A model generated the notes under the pieces. The model was not told where the DNA came from and did no database searches. It saw only the letters and a list, made by a program, of their open reading frames with translations. Below are positions 1 through 5,682 of a stretch of DNA of 5,713 bases, piece by piece. The stretch's first letter is position 1. Every line of letters starts with the position of its first letter. Origin of the DNA: CAVSZB01 sp964420395 (lineage in GTDB: Bacteria > Krumholzibacteriota > Krumholzibacteriia > LZORAL124-64-63); contig CAYQTJ010000197.1 of NCBI GenBank assembly GCA_964420395.1, positions 1 through 5,713 on the forward strand, in the 5' to 3' direction. Both the position numbers and the translations under genes were made by a program.

Positions 1-228
1 GGCGCGGCCGCGCCCGACGGCGCCGCCGGCGCCGTCCCGGCGGAGTTGAACCTCGAGCGGAACGAGCGGCGCCTGATCCGGGCCGCGCTGGCGCGCGCCG
101 GCGGCAACAAGACCCTCGCCGCGCGCCTGCTCGGGATCACCCGGCGCACCCTCTACTCCCGGCTGAAGCTGCTCGGGATGGAGGAGGAGCTCGGGCGGGG
201 AGGCGAAGAACCGGATCCGCAGGCATAG
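1..228 (+). CDS. C-terminal part of a sigma-54-type (NtrC-like) activator, Fis-type HTH, 5' end outside window
   Basis: The reading frame is open from the first base, so this is the last 75 codons of a longer gene. It starts with a Gly/Ala/Pro-rich linker (about 15 residues), then a Fis-type helix-turn-helix. The pattern LIRAALARAGGNKTLAARLL followed by GITRRTLYSRLKLLG is characteristic of HTH_8 domains at the end of NtrC-family enhancer-binding proteins: first helix, GGNK turn, AARLLGI, then recognition helix RRTLYSRLK. A charged 16-residue tail (EEELGRGGEEPDPQA) follows. In this family the HTH binds upstream activating sites while a central AAA+ domain remodels sigma-54 holoenzyme; those upstream domains are not in the window. 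An internal TTG at base 46 could start a 60-residue protein, but the in-frame linker upstream argues for a truncated larger gene. A Fis-like stand-alone protein is less likely. Confidence 0.85.
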   Translation, partial: GAAAPDGAAGAVPAELNLERNERRLIRAALARAGGNKTLAARLLGITRRTLYSRLKLLGMEEELGRGGEEPDPQA

Positions 229-242
229 CGCCGGTCCGGTCG

Positions 243-281
243 GCTGCCCCTGGGGGTACGCGACCGCACGCCAGGGGCGGC
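243..281 (+). terminator. GC-rich hairpin downstream of the activator gene
   Basis: Bases 243-253 pair with 271-281 in an 11-bp stem containing one G-T wobble; the core GCCCCTGG/CCAGGGGC is perfect. The loop is 17 nt. It starts 15 bases after the stop codon at 226-228. No T tract follows, so it is not a canonical intrinsic terminator. It may act as a weak or Rho-assisted terminator or as a 3'-end stabiliser. Confidence 0.4.
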
Positions 282-322
282 GGGGGCCGGGCCGCAGAGG
301 GGGATCTGTCCGGAGCTCGAGG

Positions 323-352
323 TTGGCAATGTATTCAAAATCAAAGTATTGC
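323..352 (+). promoter_or_regulatory. AT-rich leader, candidate promoter region for the repeat-protein/barrel pair
   Basis: This 30-base stretch contains only about 10 G/C bases, whereas its surroundings are roughly 70% GC or more. TTGGCA at 323-328 matches five of six positions of a -35 box. The best -10 at suitable spacing is TATTGC (347-352, 18-bp spacer), which is poor. The GG/GC spacing of a sigma-54 promoter is not met (GG at 325-326 is followed ten bases later by AA). The composition supports a promoter or other regulatory site, but the exact elements are uncertain. The mRNA leader to the chosen ATG at 461 would be about 100 nt. Apart from this island, the 229-460 interval holds only the hairpin at 243-281 and two small dyads (375-395 and 427-439). 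Confidence 0.3.
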
Positions 353-460
353 GCCCATCTCTTCGAGTGGAATCTGCGGAATCCCCGCTTCCGTACGGCT
401 GGCATCCCGCTTGCAGCGCGTCGTCCGATCCTGAGGATCCCTGGCGAGAAGAGGTCGGTC

Positions 461-1531
461 ATGGCAGCGATCGGGCGGGGCGGCACGGGCGACAGGGAAC
501 GGAGCGCCGGGATCATCGCGCTGCTCGGGGCCGCGCTCTGGCTCGCGCTGGCGGCCGGCGGCGCCGGCCCGGCGGCGGCGCAGGAGTCGGCGGAGAGCGT
601 GCGGGCGTTCATCGACCGCACGTCCGAAATCCTCGAACAGGTCGGCGAGGCGGTGCGCGAGTCCGAGAGCGAACGCGCCCGCCGGGTCCTGCTCGAAGCG
701 GGCACGCTGCACCAGCAGTCGCGGCGCCTGCTCGACGACGGGCGGCCGCTCCTGGCGATCCGGGTCGCGCGGCAGGCGCGCGAGACCGCCCTGAGCGCCG
801 GCCGGCTGGCGCGCGCCGCGCAGACCCTCGAGGGACGCGCCCACATGCGTCTGGAGCGGCTGCAGGAGCTGCGGGAGTCGCTGCGCGAGCGCGCGGGCGA
901 AGGTCCGCCGGCGGAGACCGGCCGCTTCATCGAGGAGGCGGAGCGGCAGCTCGACCGCGCCCGCGAGCAGTACGCGCAGAAGAACTTCGAGATCGCCTTC
1001 AACCTGCTCGGGTCCGCCGAGTCGCTCTTCAACCGCGCCGCTCGCCTGCTGTTCGAGCAGGGGGGGACGGCCCGGCTCGAGGCCGAGTTGGAGCAGACGG
1101 CCGCGCTGATCGACCGGGCCCGCGAGCGGGCGCGCGAGGACGGCGACAGGGCCGCGCTGGACGGGGTGGAGCGGGCGCAGGCCGAACTGGATCGCGCGCG
1201 CGACACCGCCCGCGCCGGGGAGCCGTGGCGGGCGCTGCGCTTCGCCGGCCAGGCGCGCCGCCTCGCCGCGCAGGCGGCGGAGCGGCATGAGGCGGGCGTC
1301 TCGCCCGCGGCCGTGCAGGAGCTGATCGCGCGCTGGGACGAACGCCGCGCTGCGGTCGACGAAGCGGCCCGGCGCGCGGGCGACCGGCGCGCCATGGCGA
1401 TCATCGACCAGGCGACCGGCCATCGCCGCCGGGCGGGCGAACTGATCGACGGCGGCCGGGCGGAGCAGGCGCTGCGCCAGATCACGCTCGCCCACGATCT
1501 GCTCAGCAAGGCGGCGGAGCGGGTGCGTTGA
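461..1531 (+). CDS. exported all-helical protein with four tandem ~79-residue repeats, function unknown
   Basis: The protein is 356 residues. The start is ATG 461, preceded by GAGGT (451-455), and it begins a credible signal peptide: Arg residues at 6-14, hydrophobic core about 18-33, and an AAA-QE cleavage region near residue 40. An in-frame TTG at 323 would add 46 residues of unrelated composition before the signal peptide and is rejected. The mature part is almost entirely predicted helix, rich in Ala, Arg, Glu and Leu. It divides into four repeats at about residues 46-118, 129-198, 205-277 and 284-356. Each has a long leading helix and then a helix pair turning at a short D/A-G or QKN turn, with the turn residue at 94, 174, 253 and 332. 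The second helix of each pair carries the pattern A-h-x-x-h-x-x-A. The arrangement resembles TPR-like solenoids but no named family is recognised. It probably sits in the periplasm as a scaffold or partner of the downstream barrel. Its stop overlaps the next start by 4 nt. Confidence 0.85.
   Translation: MAAIGRGGTGDRERSAGIIALLGAALWLALAAGGAGPAAAQESAESVRAFIDRTSEILEQVGEAVRESESERARRVLLEAGTLHQQSRRLLDDGRPLLAIRVARQARETALSAGRLARAAQTLEGRAHMRLERLQELRESLRERAGEGPPAETGRFIEEAERQLDRAREQYAQKNFEIAFNLLGSAESLFNRAARLLFEQGGTARLEAELEQTAALIDRARERAREDGDRAALDGVERAQAELDRARDTARAGEPWRALRFAGQARRLAAQAAERHEAGVSPAAVQELIARWDERRAAVDEAARRAGDRRAMAIIDQATGHRRRAGELIDGGRAEQALRQITLAHDLLSKAAERVR
596..1528 (+). repeat. four diverged tandem protein-level repeats within the helical protein
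   Basis: Repeat units lie at about 596-814, 845-1054, 1073-1291 and 1310-1528. They align on the segments RRLLDDGRPLLAIRVARQAR, REQYAQKNFEIAFNLLGSAE, RDTARAGEPWRALRFAGQAR and GELIDGGRAEQALRQITLAH. Turn residues are spaced 80, 79 and 79 residues apart. The nucleotide sequences have diverged, so this is an old internal duplication rather than a DNA-level tandem array. Confidence 0.65.
1516..1531 (+). promoter_or_regulatory. ribosome binding site and 4-nt TTGA overlap that set the barrel gene start
   Basis: GGAG at 1516-1519 lies eight bases before the TTG at 1528. The TTGA at 1528-1531 contains both the start of the barrel gene and the TGA stop of the helical-repeat gene. This geometry is typical of translational coupling. 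The product starting at this TTG begins directly with a signal peptide, which supports the unusual start codon. Confidence 0.6.
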
Positions 1532-2838
1532 GATCTTCGCTCGCGCTCGCGCTGGTCTGCCTGCTCGGCGCCGGTCGTGCCCCCGCCGGCGCCGCGGGCG
1601 CGTCGCCGGAGGGCGCGTCGCGGCTCGCCTGGACCTTCACCACGAGCGCCGGCTACGACACCTACATCCAGCGCTTTCCGCTCGCGGGGGTCGACACGAC
1701 CGAGACGATCTCCGAGTTCGACCTCGTGGCCGCAGCCGAGGCGCGCACCGCCGGCCGGGCGCGCCATCGCTGGCGGCTGCGACCGGAACTGTCGCTCGGC
1801 ACGGAGCTGACGCGCGAGGGGCTCGAGGCGGGCTGGCAGTACCGCCCCGACTCGGTGGCGGCGGTCCTGCGCTGCGATGCTTCGTGGCGCGGTCGCCAGT
1901 ACCGTCGCGGCACCGGTTACAGCCTCAGCAGCGATCTGCAGGAGGGGCGCGTCGAGTCGCGCGTCACTTTCTCGCCGCGGGGCGCGCGGGCGGTCGAGGC
2001 GCGCCTGGCCGGGTGGCGCCTGCGCTACGCCGCGCCGTCGGCGCTGGAACTGGATCAGGACGAACTGGGGGGCGGCGTCTACTGGAAATCGGGACACGAC
2101 GCGCAACGCTACTTCACGCTGGGCGCCCGGCTGGCCCGCCGCGCCTATCCCGACTCCGCAGCGATCGACCGCACGGTGGCCGGGCTCACCGGCGAGTTGG
2201 ACACGGCGGCGCTCACCGGCGCCGGCGTGCGGCTCTTCTGGCGCAGCGAGCGGCGGACCATCCGCGACGAGACGGCGCGTTCCTCGGCCTGGTCGCACTG
2301 GGGCACGGCCGCCTGGCTCGCTCCCGTCGGGGCCGGCCGGGTCGAGACCGACCTGCAGGGGGAGGTCTGGCGCTACGACGCGCAGACCCCGACCTGGTTC
2401 GATTCCTGGCGCCTGGCCGGCGCGCTCGCCTACCACGGCGGCGGCGAGACGGGGTGGGGGTGGCTGGCCGGCCTGGCCGCCGAGCGGTTCGCGGCCGGGG
2501 CCGACTCGCCCGAGACCTACAACCAGGCCGGTGTGCGCGTCGGGGGGGAGGCCGCCCTGCCGGCCCTCGCCGGCGTCTGCACGTTCGAGCTGGGGCGGCG
2601 CGACTACACCTTCGCTCCCCCGGCGTCGTCGACGGCCTCCGCCGCGCCGTCCGGTCTCGACGCGCTCGAACTCTACAGCGACTTCACCTACTGGGCGGTC
2701 TGGCTCTCCGCCTCGTGGACGGTGACCGGACGCCTGGCGCTCGACCTCTCCGCGAACTGGCAGCCGGAGCGGCACGCCGAGTCGACGGACGACGCCGCGA
2801 TCGGCTTCGCCAGCGCGCGGGTGGCCTGGCGGTGGTGA
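1528..2838 (+). CDS. predicted outer-membrane beta-barrel protein, function unknown
   Basis: The protein is 436 residues. A short N-terminal hydrophobic segment (residues about 4-16, then small residues to about 25) looks like a Sec signal peptide; Cys11 is not in a good lipobox. The rest is dominated by alternating polar/hydrophobic stretches rich in Trp, Tyr, Arg and Gly, as expected of transmembrane beta-strands. Examples are HRWRLRPELSLGTEL (80-94), GVYWKSG (183-189), RYFTLGARLARRAY (194-207) and YWAVWLSASWTV (388-399). The chain ends in RVAWRW, so the last strand has a terminal aromatic residue, the classical signal recognised by the BAM machinery. Length and a strand-rich pattern throughout suggest a barrel of perhaps 14-18 strands; the number is an estimate. 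No transporter or porin family is recognised. Tight coupling to the upstream exported helical protein suggests they act together. The next gene has its own promoter, so the pair is probably a complete operon. Confidence 0.75.
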   Translation: MRSSLALALVCLLGAGRAPAGAAGASPEGASRLAWTFTTSAGYDTYIQRFPLAGVDTTETISEFDLVAAAEARTAGRARHRWRLRPELSLGTELTREGLEAGWQYRPDSVAAVLRCDASWRGRQYRRGTGYSLSSDLQEGRVESRVTFSPRGARAVEARLAGWRLRYAAPSALELDQDELGGGVYWKSGHDAQRYFTLGARLARRAYPDSAAIDRTVAGLTGELDTAALTGAGVRLFWRSERRTIRDETARSSAWSHWGTAAWLAPVGAGRVETDLQGEVWRYDAQTPTWFDSWRLAGALAYHGGGETGWGWLAGLAAERFAAGADSPETYNQAGVRVGGEAALPALAGVCTFELGRRDYTFAPPASSTASAAPSGLDALELYSDFTYWAVWLSASWTVTGRLALDLSANWQPERHAESTDDAAIGFASARVAWRW

Positions 2839-2860
2839 ACCGGGACGGGCGATGGCCGGC

Positions 2861-2889
2861 GTGACGTCGCCGAACCCCCATGTTATAAT
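2861..2889 (+). promoter_or_regulatory. sigma-70-type promoter with extended -10 for the phosphoesterase gene
   Basis: A perfect -10 TATAAT lies at 2884-2889, preceded by TGT (2881-2883), giving the extended -10 TGTTATAAT. GTGACG at 2861-2866 matches four of six -35 positions with exactly 17 bp of spacer. Transcription would start near 2896, leaving a leader of about 47 nt with GGAGAGGT (2928-2935) eight bases before the ATG. The -35 lies in a small dyad (GGCGA 2848-2852 / TCGCC 2867-2871) that could be an operator, though this is speculative. The whole 2839-2942 gap is accounted for by this promoter and leader. Confidence 0.75.
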
Positions 2890-2942
2890 CAACACCGACC
2901 GTGCAACTGCCTGGCGCCCGCACCCCCGGAGAGGTCGACCCG

Positions 2943-4694
2943 ATGCGCAGATCCGCCGGACTCCGCCCGCTGCTCGCCGCGGCCATGGCCGCCCTGATCC
3001 TCGCCGCCGGGGCGGCCGCCCCGGCCGCCGAGTCCCTGGGCGACACGCTGACCGTCATCCAGCGCCCGCTGCTCAACGTCCCCTCGCTCGTCACGCCGGG
3101 GGCCAGCTTCACCATCTCCTGCGCGGCGGCGGCCGGCACCACCGGATGGGAAGCCGAGCTGGTCCACGGGGCCAGGCGGGTCCCGCTGACCATCACCGGC
3201 GCCGTCTACGACGCGACCACGCTCTGGTGGCGACTGACGGCTTTGGTGCCGAGCCCGGCGCTGGCGGAGCTGTACGACCTGCGGGTCACCGCGGCGGGGG
3301 GCCTGGACGACGTGACGCGCCACGCCGTCAGGATCCTGCCGGGGTACAGGAGCGATTACTACTTCGTGCACATCACCGACCCGCACCTGCCGACGCACCT
3401 CTACTACGACGACGCGGGGGCCGAGACCGACAGCTCGGAGGTCGTCGACCTGCGCGAGGTGATCGCCGACGTCAACGTGATCAATCCCGAGTTCGTGCTC
3501 CTCACCGGCGACCTCGTCAACGAGGGGGAGCTGGAGGACTTCCTGCTGCGCCGCTACTACTCGCGCGCGCAGCGCGTGCTGGGGGAATTCGCGGTGCCGG
3601 TCTTCCTGACCGGCGGCAACCACGACCTCGGCGGCTGGGACGCGACCCCGCCGTCCGATGGCACCGCGCGCCGCGACTGGTGGCGCTTCTTCGGCTGGAA
3701 GCGGCTGGCGGATCCGCCGGCCGGCGCGCCGGCCCGCACGCAGGACTACAGCTTCGACTACGGGCCGGTGCACTACGTGGGGCTGGAGTCGTACAACAAC
3801 TACGACGACTACCTCCCGCAGTACTACGGGACCGACAGCTTCACGGCGGCGCAGTTGCAGTGGCTGGGCGCGGACCTGGCGGCCGCGGCCGGCAGCGCGT
3901 CGCAGGTGCTGTTCACGCACTACGACTTCCAGAACCAGGTCGACCTCGGCGCGCTCGGCGTGGAACTGGCGCTCACCGGCCACGTGCACCGCGACGGCGG
4001 CAGCCTCGCGACGCGGCCGTTCGACCTCACCACCAATGCCACCTGCGATGGCAAGCGGGGCTATCGCGTCGTGCGGGTGGCCGGCAACGGGGTCGTGACG
4101 CCGCTGGCTTCGGTCACGGCGGGAGCGGGCGGGCAGAACTTCCAGGTCGCGTACGCGCCCGCGAACGACGGCACCCACGATTCGGTGAGCGCCTCGGTGA
4201 CGAACACCTTCCCGATCCGGTTCGAGAACGCGCTGCTGCGCTTCGTCATGCCGCACCGGCCCGGCGCCGGCTTCGACGTCGTCGGCGGAACGCTCACGCA
4301 GATCGACGAGAGGGGGGCGACCGACGTCTGCTACGTGGCGGTGGATCTGCTGGCCGCCTCGACCCGGGGGGTCTCCGTGACCCTCCAGGTGACCGGCGTG
4401 GGCGGGGAGCCGCCCGCCGCGCTGCGCCTGGCGCCGAACCGGCCCAATCCGTTCAACCCGCGCACCGCGTTCGATTTCGAACTGGCGCAGCCGTCCCGCG
4501 CCGTGCTGGCGATCTACGATGCGCGCGGCTCCCTGGTCGCCACCCTGCTCGACGCGGACCTGCCGGCCGGCGCTCACGGCGCGGCGTGGTCCGGGAGCGA
4601 CGACCGCGGCGCCGCCATGCCGTCGGGCGTCTACTTCGCCCGGCTGCGCACGGCAGCCGGCACGCGGACGGTCAAGCTCACGCTGGCCCGGTAG
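2943..4694 (+). CDS. secreted calcineurin-like metallophosphoesterase with C-terminal FlgD-like/type IX-style sorting domain
   Basis: The protein is 583 residues. ATG 2943 is chosen because it follows a good RBS and opens a signal peptide (MRR, hydrophobic core about 8-25, APAAES). An in-frame GTG at 2901 would put 14 residues in front of it. A beta-rich domain spans about 34-133. The catalytic domain follows at about 139-385 with all metal-binding motifs present: DPH (146-148), GDLVN (189-193), GNHD (225-228), TH (H326) and GHVH (346-349). This predicts a dinuclear-metal phosphoesterase. The substrate cannot be read from sequence; nucleotides, phospholipids or other phosphoesters are possible. 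DYSFDYGPVHYVGLE (268-282) is a typical core strand pair of the fold. A further beta-sandwich (about 395-487) is followed by a C-terminal domain (about 496-583) with PNRPNPFNPRT, then SGVYFARL and a final VKLTLAR. This matches the FlgD-Ig/type IX-like C-terminal domains of FCB-group secreted proteins. The enzyme is therefore probably exported to the surface or medium. It has its own promoter. Confidence 0.92.
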   Translation: MRRSAGLRPLLAAAMAALILAAGAAAPAAESLGDTLTVIQRPLLNVPSLVTPGASFTISCAAAAGTTGWEAELVHGARRVPLTITGAVYDATTLWWRLTALVPSPALAELYDLRVTAAGGLDDVTRHAVRILPGYRSDYYFVHITDPHLPTHLYYDDAGAETDSSEVVDLREVIADVNVINPEFVLLTGDLVNEGELEDFLLRRYYSRAQRVLGEFAVPVFLTGGNHDLGGWDATPPSDGTARRDWWRFFGWKRLADPPAGAPARTQDYSFDYGPVHYVGLESYNNYDDYLPQYYGTDSFTAAQLQWLGADLAAAAGSASQVLFTHYDFQNQVDLGALGVELALTGHVHRDGGSLATRPFDLTTNATCDGKRGYRVVRVAGNGVVTPLASVTAGAGGQNFQVAYAPANDGTHDSVSASVTNTFPIRFENALLRFVMPHRPGAGFDVVGGTLTQIDERGATDVCYVAVDLLAASTRGVSVTLQVTGVGGEPPAALRLAPNRPNPFNPRTAFDFELAQPSRAVLAIYDARGSLVATLLDADLPAGAHGAAWSGSDDRGAAMPSGVYFARLRTAAGTRTVKLTLAR

Positions 4695-4701
4695 CGACGG
4701 G

Positions 4702-4739
4702 CGGACGCCGCGCGGGATCGCGCGTGACGGCGGCGTCCG
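4702..4739 (+). terminator. strong GC hairpin after the phosphoesterase gene
   Basis: CGGACGCCGC (4702-4711) and GCGGCGTCCG (4730-4739) form a perfect 10-bp stem. The 18-nt loop can make a smaller inner pairing (GCG 4712-4714 with CGC 4719-4721). It begins seven bases after the TAG stop. There is no T tract, so termination may be inefficient or depend on Rho, allowing some read-through into the downstream gene. Confidence 0.5.
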
Positions 4740-4796
4740 TGCGTGCGATGCTCGCGCGCGGAAGCGGCGGCAGGGCCCTGGCGGTCGGGGGTTCGC

Positions 4797-5600
4797 GTGT
4801 CCAGGTGGGGTTTCGCCAAGCGGACCCTTTTCGAAGCGGCCTCGCCGGCCTGCCTCTGGCGGCATCCGCTGCAGGCGGCGCGGCTGATCGGGGGGGCGGC
4901 CGGCAACGCGGGCCTGGGCGCCGTGGAGCGGCTGGTGCCGGGCGGGCCGCGCGCCTGCCCGGTGTGCGGCTGGCGGGGGCGGCACTTCCGGACCTTCCTG
5001 TCGGCCGACGAGATCATCCCCCGCTGCATCTGCCCCGGTTGCGGAGCGTTCGACCGGCACCGCCTGCTGGCCCTCGGCCTGCGCCGCGACCTGGCGCGGC
5101 CGGGTCGGCGGGAGGGGGCGCTGCTGGCCTTCGCGCAGTCCCCCTGCGTGCACGACTTCCTGGCGCGCGAGGGGGCCGGGCGCTGCTTCCGCGCCGACTT
5201 CACGCGGCACGGGCCGTTCACGGTGGAGTTCGTGACCGATCTGCGCGCCGCCGGCGTCGCCGGCGGCGCGGTCGGCACGCTGTTCTGCAGCCACGTGCTC
5301 GAGCACATCCCCGAACTCGAGGCGTGCCTCGACGAGCTCGCGCGCCTGCTGCGGCCCGGGGGGATCGCCTGGATCCAGGTCCCGCAGGAACCGGGGCTCG
5401 CGCGCAGCCGGCCGATCCCGGTCGATCCCCGGCGCGCCCATGCCCACGCCTGGCAGTTCGGCGACGACTTCGGCGGTCTGCTGCTGCGGCCCGCCTGGTC
5501 GGTGGAGGAGATCGGCGTGGCGGATCTCGCCACGCCGGCGCAGGCGCGCCGCTACGGCATCGCCGCCGACGAGCGCTGCTGGCGGCTGACGCGCCGCTGA
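4797..5600 (+). CDS. zinc-ribbon plus class I methyltransferase-like protein
   Basis: The protein is 267 residues from GTG 4797, which has GGGGG (4787-4791) upstream. A GTG at 4743 would add 18 residues but lies directly against the hairpin and lacks a good RBS, so the later start is preferred, without certainty. Residues 54-57 (CPVC) and 79-82 (CPGC) form a CxxC-CxxC zinc-ribbon-like pair. AFDRHRLLALGL (84-95) follows; such a Cys-rich module with an [E/D]RHRLL segment occurs at the start of a group of bacterial SAM-dependent methyltransferases. The C-terminal half has the later class I methyltransferase elements: GTLFCSHVLEHIPE (160-173, the motif IV region) and ELARLLRPGGIAWIQVP (180-196, motifs V-VI). 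The usual glycine-rich SAM loop is not visible; LLAFAQSPCVHDFL (109-122) occupies that place. Substrate unknown. No signal peptide, so probably cytoplasmic. Sugar or lipid modification and polysaccharide-locus roles are common for such genes but cannot be assigned here. Confidence 0.8.
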   Translation: MSRWGFAKRTLFEAASPACLWRHPLQAARLIGGAAGNAGLGAVERLVPGGPRACPVCGWRGRHFRTFLSADEIIPRCICPGCGAFDRHRLLALGLRRDLARPGRREGALLAFAQSPCVHDFLAREGAGRCFRADFTRHGPFTVEFVTDLRAAGVAGGAVGTLFCSHVLEHIPELEACLDELARLLRPGGIAWIQVPQEPGLARSRPIPVDPRRAHAHAWQFGDDFGGLLLRPAWSVEEIGVADLATPAQARRYGIAADERCWRLTRR

Positions 5601-5606
5601 GGCGCG
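5590..5606 (+). terminator. short hairpin overlapping the methyltransferase-like stop codon
   Basis: CGCGCC (5590-5595) pairs with GGCGCG (5601-5606) around a 5-nt loop containing the TGA stop. A C-rich tract (5608-5629) follows instead of T residues. The C-rich, poorly structured downstream RNA would suit Rho loading, but this is a weak candidate. Confidence 0.25.
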
Positions 5607-5673
5607 CTCCCCGGCCCGCCCGCCCCCCCGTCCGGTCGCGCGCCCCGGCGCACTTTCGCCCGCCGGAATCGGG

Positions 5674-5682
5674 TGTTATCTT
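5674..5682 (+). promoter_or_regulatory. candidate extended -10 promoter pointing out of the window
   Basis: TGTTATCTT has the TGn extension plus TATCTT (four of six positions of TATAAT) and resembles the TGTTATAAT of the phosphoesterase promoter. The best -35 at 16-17 bp (TTTCGC 5654-5659 or TTCGCC 5655-5660) is weak. Apart from this and the hairpin at 5590-5606, the 5601-5713 tail shows only GC-rich sequence and a GCCCGG/CCGGGC pair (5686-5691/5708-5713). The gene it would drive lies beyond the window. Confidence 0.35.

Noticed and set aside
323..340. Sigma-54 promoter suggested by TTGGCA
   Set aside because: The invariant GC element does not occur ten bases after GG; AA is found there instead.
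323..460. TTG at 323 as the start of the helical-repeat gene
   Set aside because: It would place 46 residues of different composition before a good signal peptide, and the DNA is AT-rich and leader-like. ATG 461 has a proper RBS.
550..585. GCCGGC-rich palindromes in the signal peptide coding region
   Set aside because: They encode a run of Ala/Gly/Pro, and similar palindromes recur wherever such residues are coded in this GC-rich DNA.
341..1495. A 384-codon minus-strand frame opposite the helical-repeat gene
   Set aside because: Arg/Gly/Leu/Pro-rich composition without domains, lying opposite a gene with a signal peptide, RBS and internal repeats.
2901..2942. GTG at 2901 as the start of the phosphoesterase
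   Set aside because: It lies only about five bases after the predicted transcription start, and the RBS at 2928-2935 points to ATG 2943.
2889..5447. An 852-codon open frame on the minus strand across the phosphoesterase and methyltransferase-like genes
   Set aside because: It is antisense to two well-supported genes with intact family motifs. Its product is low-complexity Arg/Gly/Ala/Pro/Val/Gln-rich with no recognisable domain. Long antisense frames are expected where third codon positions are nearly all G or C.
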